Shown one piece after another: positions 1 through 5,093 of a stretch of 5,093 bases of DNA. A program made the position numbers and the translations under genes. The DNA is from Desulfuromonadales bacterium. Lineage in GTDB: Bacteria > Desulfobacterota > Desulfuromonadia > Desulfuromonadales > BM103. Location of the stretch: assembly GCA_029859485.1 (NCBI GenBank), contig JAOUDB010000234.1, positions 1 through 5,093 of the forward strand. The letters are read 5' to 3'. Positions within the stretch are counted from its first letter, which is position 1; every line of letters starts with the position of its first letter. Below the pieces are notes generated by a model that saw only the letters and a program-made list of their open reading frames with translations, did no database searches and was not told the DNA's origin.

Positions 1-1
1 C

Positions 2-1069
2 GAGGTCGGCGCATTCGGCAAGGAGGCCTACGTTCTGACCGGCTACCTGAACGTGCCGAAGATCCTCGAAGTGACTCTGAATAACGGTATCGACCCGGTG
101 ACCGGCAAACGGGTGGGCCTAGAGACGGGAGACCCACGTGACTTTGCCTGTTTTGAAGATCTCTACGAGGCATTTAATAAGCAGTTGAATTTTATTGTTG
201 ATACCAAGGTCAGGGTCAGCAACTACATCGATCGTATGTTCGCCAAGTATGCTCCGGCACCTTTCCTGTCGGTTGTGATCGAGGATTGCATTAGCAAGGG
301 TCGGGATTATTACGATGCTGGCCCGCGTTATAATACCAACTATATTCAGTGCACCGGTCTTGGTACGACCACCGACAGTCTCTCTGTGCTCAAAAAACAT
401 GTCTTCGAAACCAAGGCGTTCAGTATGGAGCGCCTCCTTGACGCAGTTGCAAAAAATTTCGAGGGTGAAGAGTTCGTGCGTCAGACGGTTCTCAACAAGA
501 CGCCTTTCTTTGGTAACGATGATGATTACGCCGATGATATCGCCCTGCAGATTTATGCTGACTTGTTTTCTGCAATCGATGGCAAGCCGAATGTTAAGGG
601 GGAAACCTTTCATCTCAACATGCTCTCTACGACATGCCATATCTATTTCGGCAAGGTGATGGGGGCGACGCCCAATGGGCGTTTGGCCGGCAAGTCGATT
701 TCCGATGGCACTTCGCCGTCTCATGGCGCAGATACCCATGGCCCGTCAGCCGTGGTGCGGTCATTGACCAAGCTTGATCACACATTGTCTGGAGGCACTT
801 TACTTAACCAGCGCTTCTTGCCGAGCCTGCTCAAGCGGGACGAGGATATTGCAAGGTTGGGCCAGTTGGTGCGCAGCTATTTCTCTCTGGGCGGTCATCA
901 CATTCAGTTCAATATCGTTGATACGGCGACCTTGAAAGCAGCCCAGGAGACCCCCGAGGATTATAAGGACCTGCTGGTGCGTATGGCCGGTTACAGTGAC
1001 TACTTCAATGACATGAACGCAGACCTGCAGCAGGAAGTGGTTGAGCGTACGGAAAACGAGTCGTTCTGA
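2..1069 (+). CDS. hypD: Glycyl radical enzyme, probable trans-4-hydroxy-L-proline dehydratase, C-terminal part (5' end outside window)
   Basis: The reading frame is open from base 2, so the gene enters from the left. 355 residues are visible of an enzyme usually near 790. Family hallmarks are seen: ATPNGR (fragment residues 222-227), the stretch DGTSPSHGADTHGP (235-248), GGTLLNQRF (264-272), and the glycyl radical loop RMAGYSDYF with its Gly at fragment residue 330 (codon 989-991), 26th from the C-terminus. The first residues, EVGAFGKEAY, match what follows the Cys of the Cys-x-Glu motif, so that Glu is probably residue 1 here. The Glu-to-Gly distance of 329 residues equals that of Clostridioides difficile HypD as I remember it (C434, E436, G765). 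HypD removes water from hydroxyproline to give (S)-1-pyrroline-5-carboxylate (P5C) in the oxygen-free cytoplasm. The nearby P5C and proline dehydrogenases favour HypD over pyruvate formate-lyase, choline lyase or glycerol dehydratase. Family is certain; substrate is likely but inferred. Confidence 0.85.
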   Translation, partial: EVGAFGKEAYVLTGYLNVPKILEVTLNNGIDPVTGKRVGLETGDPRDFACFEDLYEAFNKQLNFIVDTKVRVSNYIDRMFAKYAPAPFLSVVIEDCISKGRDYYDAGPRYNTNYIQCTGLGTTTDSLSVLKKHVFETKAFSMERLLDAVAKNFEGEEFVRQTVLNKTPFFGNDDDYADDIALQIYADLFSAIDGKPNVKGETFHLNMLSTTCHIYFGKVMGATPNGRLAGKSISDGTSPSHGADTHGPSAVVRSLTKLDHTLSGGTLLNQRFLPSLLKRDEDIARLGQLVRSYFSLGGHHIQFNIVDTATLKAAQETPEDYKDLLVRMAGYSDYFNDMNADLQQEVVERTENESF

Positions 1070-1070
1070 T

Positions 1071-1979
1071 ATGCCGCAACCGCTGGTTTTTGACATCAAG
1101 CGTTACTCGATCAACGATGGTCCGGGTATCCGGGCCACAATCTTCTTCAAGGGCTGTCCGCTGAATTGTCAGTGGTGTCATAATCCCGAAAGTATTTCAC
1201 CAAAAGTCCAAAAACTCTTTACCGCAGCCAAGTGCATCGGGTGCGGGGAATGCTGCCGCGCTTGCCCTGTGTATGCTTGCCGCCTGGTTCCTGATGGTGT
1301 GGTTACTGACGGCGATCTTTGTACTCTCTGTGGTCATTGTGCTGAAGTTTGCCCGACGCTGGCCACGCAGATGTCAGGGAGCTACTATTCTGTTGCAGAA
1401 CTTCTGGACATTGTTGTAAAAGAGCGTCCCTTCTTCGATCAATCGGGAGGCGGTGTCACCTTTTCCGGAGGCGAGCCGCTGCTCTATCCCGAGTTCCTGA
1501 TCGAAATCCTCGAGGCGTGCGGCAGGCAGGGCGTCCACCGGGCTGTAGATACCTCTGGCTTTGTTAAAAAAGAGGTGCTGCTTAAGGTCGCACAACACAC
1601 GGATCTGTTCCTCTATGACCTGAAAATGGTCGATGCAGAAAAACATAAACGTTACACGGGGGTCGATAATCGCTTGATTCTCAATAACCTGGTGGCGCTG
1701 GCTGAATGTGGCTCAGAGGTCCAGATCCGAATTCCTCTGGTCGGTGGCGTGAATGATGATGACGACAGCGTTGCGGCCATGGCCGCTTATGTTGCCGCTT
1801 TGCCTGGAGAGAAGAGGGCGGTAAGCCTTCTCCCTTTTCATGACATTGCCAGGGGTAAGGATGAGAAGCTTGGCCAGGGACGTGATCTTGCTGCGCTGCA
1901 TGAGCCTGGAGCGGATGCTGTGCAAAGAGTGATTGAGGCCTTTGCTGGGTATGGTTTGACTGTCACGATAGGGGGCTGA
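1071..1979 (+). CDS. hypE: Glycyl radical enzyme activating enzyme (radical SAM, two extra ferredoxin-type clusters)
   Basis: This 302-residue protein would install the glycyl radical on the upstream enzyme using S-adenosylmethionine and an electron from a reduced carrier. The radical-SAM motif CX3CX2C is C29, C33, C36, inside GCPLNCQWCHNPES. It is followed by two ferredoxin-like [4Fe-4S] motifs, each CX2CX2CX3CP: C55/C58/C61/C65 and C84/C87/C90/C94. SGGEP (132-136) binds the SAM amino group in this superfamily; DTSGF (160-164) and DLK (183-185) are also typical of these activases. The length is normal. I chose ATG 1071 because the family begins close to the FDIKRYSINDGPGIR segment. A TTG at 1041 would add ten residues overlapping the upstream gene. 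The start lies one base after the hypD stop (TGATATG) with only a weak Shine-Dalgarno, which suggests translational coupling. The symbol is given by association with hypD; sequence alone shows a glycyl radical activase. Confidence 0.93.
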   Translation: MPQPLVFDIKRYSINDGPGIRATIFFKGCPLNCQWCHNPESISPKVQKLFTAAKCIGCGECCRACPVYACRLVPDGVVTDGDLCTLCGHCAEVCPTLATQMSGSYYSVAELLDIVVKERPFFDQSGGGVTFSGGEPLLYPEFLIEILEACGRQGVHRAVDTSGFVKKEVLLKVAQHTDLFLYDLKMVDAEKHKRYTGVDNRLILNNLVALAECGSEVQIRIPLVGGVNDDDDSVAAMAAYVAALPGEKRAVSLLPFHDIARGKDEKLGQGRDLAALHEPGADAVQRVIEAFAGYGLTVTIGG

Positions 1980-1990
1980 GCAATAAGAGC

Positions 1991-2010
1991 AATTATGCGT
2001 TAATGCATTT
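1991..2010. repeat. Upstream box 1, possible activator (enhancer) site
   Basis: This 20-bp element reads AATTATGC-GTT-AATGCATTT and matches box 2 (2100-2119) at 18 of 20 positions. It contains the 8-bp palindrome AATGCATT and has TGC/GCA inverted arms. It starts 11 bases after the activase stop and about 350 bases upstream of the predicted transcription start. A role as a regulator-binding site is inferred from the duplication and symmetry; the regulator is unknown. Confidence 0.45.
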
Positions 2011-2099
2011 AATTTACGTGTTTATTCTAGTATCTATATTTGCATAAAAATCAAATAAAGAAATGAATACAGGTTTGTGTAGCATTTTTCTAGTAATTT

Positions 2100-2119
2100 A
2101 ATTATGCATAAATGCATTT
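2100..2119. repeat. Upstream box 2, possible activator (enhancer) site
   Basis: This second copy reads AATTATGC-ATA-AATGCATTT and begins 109 bases after the first. It contains the perfect 10-bp palindrome AAATGCATTT and two ATGCAT hexamers separated by two bases. A six-T run (2117-2122) overlaps its end, but the possible stem is short and AT-rich. A related half-site, TGCATAA, occurs between the boxes at 2041-2047. Confidence 0.45.
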
Positions 2120-2193
2120 TTTCTCGTCCTGATAATTCACTTCTCCTCTCTGCTGGCCCTTCCTTAACAAGAAAAACAATAATTCCGTTTACT

Positions 2194-2206
2194 TATCAAT
2201 CGTTTG
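2194..2206 (+). promoter_or_regulatory. Candidate IHF binding site
   Basis: TATCAATCGTTTG matches the IHF consensus WATCARNNNNTTR at every defined position, with an A/T-rich stretch just upstream. It lies between the duplicated boxes and the -24/-12 promoter, where IHF bends DNA in many sigma54-dependent promoters. A short consensus can match by chance, so the position supports the call as much as the match does. Confidence 0.45.
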
Positions 2207-2325
2207 TTGCTTTTCACGGTGGCTTTAAAAGCATCGTGTTTTCAGGCTGTTAGCTTGTTTTCCCGCTTCTGGAGGTTGCTTTCCTGTGTGAGTATAACTC
2301 AATCTTCCGATTGAAAAGAGCGGCT

Positions 2326-2341
2326 TGGCATCTTGCTTGCT
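2326..2341 (+). promoter_or_regulatory. Candidate sigma54 (-24/-12) promoter for the P5C/proline dehydrogenase genes
   Basis: TGGCATCTTGCTTGCT fits the sigma54 consensus TGGCAC-N5-TTGCW. The -24 GG (2327-2328) and -12 GC (2339-2340) are spaced exactly as required. Within the core, only the C after TGGCA is changed (to T). Transcription would begin near 2352, giving a leader of about 95 bases before ATG 2446. Sigma54 promoters need an activator ATPase bound upstream, which agrees with the boxes and IHF-type site further up. Confidence 0.6.
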
Positions 2342-2432
2342 CTTAACTCTATGTCAGAATGATTTGGTACGCTCTGCGACCGGTCTTGACTCCTGCGTAT
2401 AAACGATTTTTTAACATAGAAACCCTTACCAG

Positions 2433-2439
2433 AAAGGTG
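2433..2439 (+). promoter_or_regulatory. Ribosome binding site deciding the start of the P5C dehydrogenase gene
   Basis: AAAGGTG lies six bases before ATG 2446. The longer in-frame start at ATG 2359 has no Shine-Dalgarno sequence and would sit only about seven bases after the predicted transcription start. Confidence 0.65.
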
Positions 2440-2445
2440 CCCATC

Positions 2446-4089
2446 ATGAATCTCTTGAACAATGCCATCCTTAAGGTCCCGACCCCTGTCAATGAGCCTG
2501 TCTACAGCTATGCTCCCGGAACTCCGGAGCGCGATCTGCTCAAGGCGGCGATAGAAGAAATCACCAACAAGAAAGTTGAGATTCCCCTGATTATCGGTGG
2601 TAAAGAAGTTCGTACCGGTAAAATGGGCAAGGTTGTCATGCCTCATGACCATCAGCATGTTCTCGGTGAGTACCACCTGGCCGGTGAAAAAGAGATCAAC
2701 ATGGCGATTGATGCTGCCATGGCCGCCAAGGAAGATTGGGCCAACCTGCGTTGGGAAGAGCGCGCCGCGATCTTTCTCAAAGCTGCCGAGCTGCTTTCCG
2801 GTAAGTATCGTTACATCATGAATGCCGTCAGCATGCTTTCCACCAGCAAGAGCGCCTACCAGGCAGAGATTGATGCAGCCTGCGAGCTGATCGACTTTTT
2901 GCGCTTCAATGTGTACTACGCGCAGCAGGTTTATACCGACCAGCCCATGTATTCCTCGAAAGGTCTCTGGAACTTCGTGCAGCAACGTCCTCTCGAAGGC
3001 TTTGTCTTTGCCGTAGCTCCATTCAATTTCACCGCTATCGCAGGCAACCTGGCAACAGCGCCGGCCATTATGGGTAACACGATTTTGCTTAAGCCGGCTT
3101 CGTCCTGCGTCTATACGCCTTACCTCTTTATGCAGATTCTCAAAGAGGCCGGGATGCCCGATGGCGTCATCAACTTTGTGCCGGGTCCCGGTTCGATGGT
3201 CGGCAAGGTCTGTCTTGATCATAAAGATCTCGGCGGCATTCACTTCACCGGCTCAACAGGCGTCTTCCACCAGATGTGGCAAACCGTCGGCGAGAATATT
3301 GCCAAGTACAAGTCGTATCCGCGCATCGTTGGTGAAACAGGCGGCAAAGACTTTATCGTGGCCCATGAGAGTGCCAATGCCGAACAGCTGACAACAGCGA
3401 TCATCCGCGGGGCTTTTGAATTCCAGGGGCAGAAATGTTCTGCGGCTTCCCGTGCCTATATCCCTAAAACACTCTGGGGACCGGTTCGTGAGAAGCTCGA
3501 AACCGATATGGCCACGATTAAAATGGGCAAGACCAACGACTTCAGCAACTTCTTTAATGCTGTTATCGACAAGAATGCTTTTGCAACCATTACCGAGTTT
3601 ATCGATTTCGCCAAAGAGGCTTCCGATGCTGAAGTTATCATCGGTGGCGGTTACGACGACAGCCAAGGCTACTTCATTGAGCCGACCGTGATCCTGACCA
3701 GTAACCCGCATTTCCGCACCATGGAAGAAGAGATCTTCGGCCCGGTTATGACGATCTATGTCTATGAAGATGATAAGTATGAAGAAGCTCTTGAACTCTG
3801 CGACAAAACCTCGATCTACGCTCTGACCGGCGCGGTGTTTGCCACCCAGCGTGAAGCTGTGAGCCTGGCTATGACCAAGCTGGAAAATGCCGCAGGGAAC
3901 TTCTACATTAACGACAAGCCGACCGGTGCTGTGGTCGGTCAACAACCTTTCGGTGGGGCGAGGGCTTCCGGTACCAACGACAAGGCCGGTTCTTACCTGA
4001 ACCTGGTTCGCTGGGTGTCGCCGCGCACCATCAAGGAAACCTTTGAGGCGCCGACTCACTTCGCCTACCCCTTTATGGACGCTGAATAG
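2446..4089 (+). CDS. pruA: L-glutamate gamma-semialdehyde (1-pyrroline-5-carboxylate) dehydrogenase, ALDH4 type
   Basis: This cytoplasmic NAD-dependent aldehyde dehydrogenase oxidises glutamate semialdehyde, the hydrolysed form of P5C, to glutamate. The 547-residue length and the N-terminus, with NEPVYSYAPGTPER near residue 20, fit the long P5C dehydrogenase group that includes human ALDH4A1 (563 residues). Seen in order: APFNFTAI (191-198) with catalytic Asn194, Lys216 in LLKPAS for cofactor binding, GSTGVF (269-274) of the Rossmann fold, the general base Glu297 in GETGGK, nucleophile Cys331 in GQKCSAASR, and EIFGPV (429-434). The 34-residue Glu-Cys spacing equals that of ALDH4A1 (E314/C348). 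I chose ATG 2446; an upstream in-frame ATG at 2359 would add 29 unfamiliar residues without a ribosome site. The gene is not fused to proline dehydrogenase as in PutA. It is first in a pair with the proline dehydrogenase, behind a sigma54-like promoter. Confidence 0.95.
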   Translation: MNLLNNAILKVPTPVNEPVYSYAPGTPERDLLKAAIEEITNKKVEIPLIIGGKEVRTGKMGKVVMPHDHQHVLGEYHLAGEKEINMAIDAAMAAKEDWANLRWEERAAIFLKAAELLSGKYRYIMNAVSMLSTSKSAYQAEIDAACELIDFLRFNVYYAQQVYTDQPMYSSKGLWNFVQQRPLEGFVFAVAPFNFTAIAGNLATAPAIMGNTILLKPASSCVYTPYLFMQILKEAGMPDGVINFVPGPGSMVGKVCLDHKDLGGIHFTGSTGVFHQMWQTVGENIAKYKSYPRIVGETGGKDFIVAHESANAEQLTTAIIRGAFEFQGQKCSAASRAYIPKTLWGPVREKLETDMATIKMGKTNDFSNFFNAVIDKNAFATITEFIDFAKEASDAEVIIGGGYDDSQGYFIEPTVILTSNPHFRTMEEEIFGPVMTIYVYEDDKYEEALELCDKTSIYALTGAVFATQREAVSLAMTKLENAAGNFYINDKPTGAVVGQQPFGGARASGTNDKAGSYLNLVRWVSPRTIKETFEAPTHFAYPFMDAE

Positions 4090-4097
4090 TATCAATC

Positions 4098-4116
4098 GGG
4101 GCAGCTGAGCTGCCCC
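4098..4116 (+). other. Perfect intercistronic hairpin (8-bp GC-rich stem)
   Basis: GGGGCAGC, loop TGA, GCTGCCCC form a perfect 8-bp inverted repeat, eight bases after the P5C dehydrogenase stop and 30 bases before ATG 4147. No T-tract follows (the next bases are CAATAACC), so it does not look like an intrinsic terminator. It may protect the 3' end of the upstream message or adjust relative expression of the two genes; that role is inferred. Confidence 0.65.
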
Positions 4117-4136
4117 CAATAACCAGTCATTGAGTT

Positions 4137-4141
4137 GGAGG
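4137..4141 (+). promoter_or_regulatory. Ribosome binding site of the proline dehydrogenase gene
   Basis: GGAGG lies five bases before ATG 4147 and decides that start. A TTG at 4135 would add four residues but overlaps this ribosome site and has none of its own. Confidence 0.8.
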
Positions 4142-4146
4142 ACGCT

Positions 4147-5061
4147 ATGTCCCTGTTTAACTTCCTTGTTTCAAAAACCATCATGCACGTGCCGGGGCCG
4201 ATTGTTGGCTTTTTTGCCAGGGGTTATATCGCTGGAGATGACCTTTCTGCGGCTGTCAGAACCACGAAAGAACTGAATGGCAAAGGCATGGTCACAACCA
4301 TCGATATCCTCGGCGAGTTCATCAAGACCAAAGAAGAAGCCAATTTCTTCAAGCAGCAGTGTCTGGATATTCTCAATGGAATCGACAAGGAAGACCTCGA
4401 TGCCAACCTGTCGCTCAAACCGACCCAGCTGGGGCTAGAACTCGACAAAACTTTCGCCTTTGAAAATATTCGCGAGATCGTCGCCCTCGCAGCGAGCCTG
4501 AACAATTTTGTTCGTATCGACATGGAAGACCACTCATGCACTGACGATACCCTTGAGTTCTTCCGTACTCTCCGGGAGGAGTTCCCGGGACATGTTGGCG
4601 TAGTCGTTCAGTCTTACCTGCGCCGTACGATTGATGACATCGAGGATTTGAGTGACGGCCTGCTTAACTTCAGGCTCTGTAAAGGGATTTATAATGAGCC
4701 ACGTGAGGTCGCTTACAAGGATATGACGATCATCAATCGCAGTTTTGTGAAATGCCTTGAAAAAATGTTTGAGAAAAAGGCCTATGTTGGTATCGCCACT
4801 CATGATGAAAAGCTGGTTTTCGAATCGGAGCAACTGATCAGGGAGTTTGGTCTGAAACGTGAGGAATACGAGTTCCAAATGCTTCTTGGCGTTGACCCCG
4901 AGTTGCGGAACCTTCTGGTTAAACGTGGGCATAGACTGCGGATATATGTTCCGTACGGAAAATCATGGCTGCCGTATTCCAGGCGCCGTCTCAAGGAGAA
5001 TCCGAGCATCGCTCAGCATGCTTTGAGACAGATGCTCGGCATGAAGTCAAAATCTGTCTGA
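4147..5061 (+). CDS. putB: Proline dehydrogenase, monofunctional FAD enzyme
   Basis: This 304-residue protein has the normal length of single-domain proline dehydrogenases (about 300). It oxidises L-proline to P5C with FAD, usually passing electrons to membrane quinones. Motifs in order: TIDILGE (51-57), SLKPTQLGL with Lys91, RIDMEDH (123-129) with Asp125, QSYLRRT (155-161), RLCKG (176-180), ATHDEK (217-222), FQMLLGV (243-249), RIYVPYG (265-271) with Tyr267, and YSRRRLKEN (277-285). By motif alignment, Lys91, Asp125, Tyr267, Tyr277 and Arg280/Arg281 correspond to E. coli PutA K329, D370, Y540, Y552 and R555/R556, so the active site looks complete. No signal peptide or membrane segment is evident; family members act as peripheral membrane or soluble proteins. 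It lies 57 bases after the P5C dehydrogenase gene and is probably co-transcribed with it. Function is clear; the symbol follows the Bacillus name. Confidence 0.94.
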   Translation: MSLFNFLVSKTIMHVPGPIVGFFARGYIAGDDLSAAVRTTKELNGKGMVTTIDILGEFIKTKEEANFFKQQCLDILNGIDKEDLDANLSLKPTQLGLELDKTFAFENIREIVALAASLNNFVRIDMEDHSCTDDTLEFFRTLREEFPGHVGVVVQSYLRRTIDDIEDLSDGLLNFRLCKGIYNEPREVAYKDMTIINRSFVKCLEKMFEKKAYVGIATHDEKLVFESEQLIREFGLKREEYEFQMLLGVDPELRNLLVKRGHRLRIYVPYGKSWLPYSRRRLKENPSIAQHALRQMLGMKSKSV

Positions 5062-5086
5062 AGGCTGGAATGATTAATATGTTTCG

Positions 5087-5093
5087 TAGGAGG
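5087..5093 (+). promoter_or_regulatory. Strong Shine-Dalgarno-like sequence of a probable next gene
   Basis: TAGGAGG ends the window 26 bases after the proline dehydrogenase stop. It is a near-perfect complement of the 16S rRNA 3' end, so a further + strand gene, possibly of the same operon, probably starts just beyond the edge. A frame opening at ATG 5070 (MINMFRRR) is also open to the edge but has a weaker ribosome site. Confidence 0.4.

Larger units (their letters stand above)
1980..2445. other. 466-base intergenic regulatory region
   Basis: There is no credible gene here on either strand. Roughly the first 140 bases are strongly AT-rich, unlike the flanking genes, and contain two copies of a 20-bp box. 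The rest holds an IHF-type site, a -24/-12 promoter and the leader of the P5C dehydrogenase gene. No GC-rich hairpin with a T-tract follows the activase gene, so no classical terminator separates the two gene pairs, and read-through from hypDE cannot be excluded. Confidence 0.75.

Noticed and set aside
119..739. 206-codon minus-strand open frame
   Set aside because: It is antisense to the conserved glycyl radical enzyme domain and has no coherent motif.
2..1979. Pyruvate formate-lyase and its activase
   Set aside because: The activase has two additional ferredoxin clusters, which the pyruvate formate-lyase activase lacks. The C-terminal motifs and the neighbouring genes fit a dehydratase-type glycyl radical enzyme.
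2063..2101. Twelve-residue open frame in the AT-rich intergenic region (MNTGLCSIFLVI), possible leader peptide
   Set aside because: It has only a weak purine stretch upstream, contains no proline codons that would suggest attenuation, and lies upstream of the predicted transcription start.
2100..2122. Box 2 plus T-run as an intrinsic terminator for hypDE
   Set aside because: The stem has only about four pairs and is AT-rich, so it is unlikely to terminate transcription. Duplication of the box points to a binding site instead.
2154..2168. Second possible -24 element (TGGCCC)
   Set aside because: There is no GC dinucleotide at the required 12-base offset (AA is found), so it does not form a sigma54 promoter.
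2386..2415. Sigma70-like promoter: TTGACT followed after 18 bases by TTTAAC
   Set aside because: The -10 is poor, and TATAAA at 2398-2403 is too close to TTGACT to pair with it. The -24/-12 element is a far better match, though a weak secondary promoter cannot be excluded.
2299..3243. Long open frame on the minus strand (314 codons)
   Set aside because: It lies opposite the start of the P5C dehydrogenase gene, whose motifs are unambiguous, and its translation shows no recognisable domain. It is a shadow frame.
3253..4119. Long open frame on the minus strand (288 codons)
   Set aside because: It is antisense to the P5C dehydrogenase gene, with no family-like motifs and no ribosome site noted.
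2446..5061. A frameshifted PutA fusion split into two genes
   Set aside because: The order is P5C dehydrogenase then proline dehydrogenase, the reverse of PutA. Each gene is full length with its own ribosome site, so these are naturally separate enzymes.

Overview
The window carries four genes, all on the + strand, in two pairs that together look like an anaerobic catabolic module for trans-4-hydroxy-L-proline and proline. The glycyl radical enzyme implies an anaerobic or facultatively anaerobic bacterium. The split proline dehydrogenase and P5C dehydrogenase, the moderate GC content and a sigma54-type promoter fit a Gram-negative such as a Desulfuromonadales-like (former Deltaproteobacteria) organism. 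That placement is inference from style and gene content, not from a marker gene.

Region 1 (1-1979): the C-terminal 355 residues of a glycyl radical enzyme, best read as 4-hydroxyproline dehydratase (HypD). It is followed one base later by its radical-SAM activating enzyme. The window opens on what should be the Glu of the Cys-x-Glu active-site motif, so the catalytic Cys lies just outside.

Region 2 (1980-2445): a 466-base intergenic region, very AT-rich in its first 140 bases. It holds two near-identical 20-bp boxes, a perfect match to the IHF consensus and a well-formed -24/-12 (sigma54) promoter, in the order expected for enhancer-dependent control of the downstream genes.

Region 3 (2446-5061): an ALDH4-type L-glutamate gamma-semialdehyde (P5C) dehydrogenase, a perfect 8-bp hairpin in the 57-base gap, then a monofunctional FAD proline dehydrogenase. 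Both have their expected catalytic residues. The last bases hold a strong Shine-Dalgarno-like sequence, so another gene probably follows.

How they would work together (inference): HypD, activated by its partner, dehydrates 4-hydroxyproline to P5C. Proline dehydrogenase makes the same P5C from proline and passes electrons to the quinone pool. P5C dehydrogenase then oxidises the shared intermediate to glutamate with NAD+. In the clostridial pathway described for HypD, P5C is instead reduced to proline. I saw no phage, IS, CRISPR or RNA gene, and no wholly unknown protein family. The points of interest are the metabolic combination and the regulatory region.
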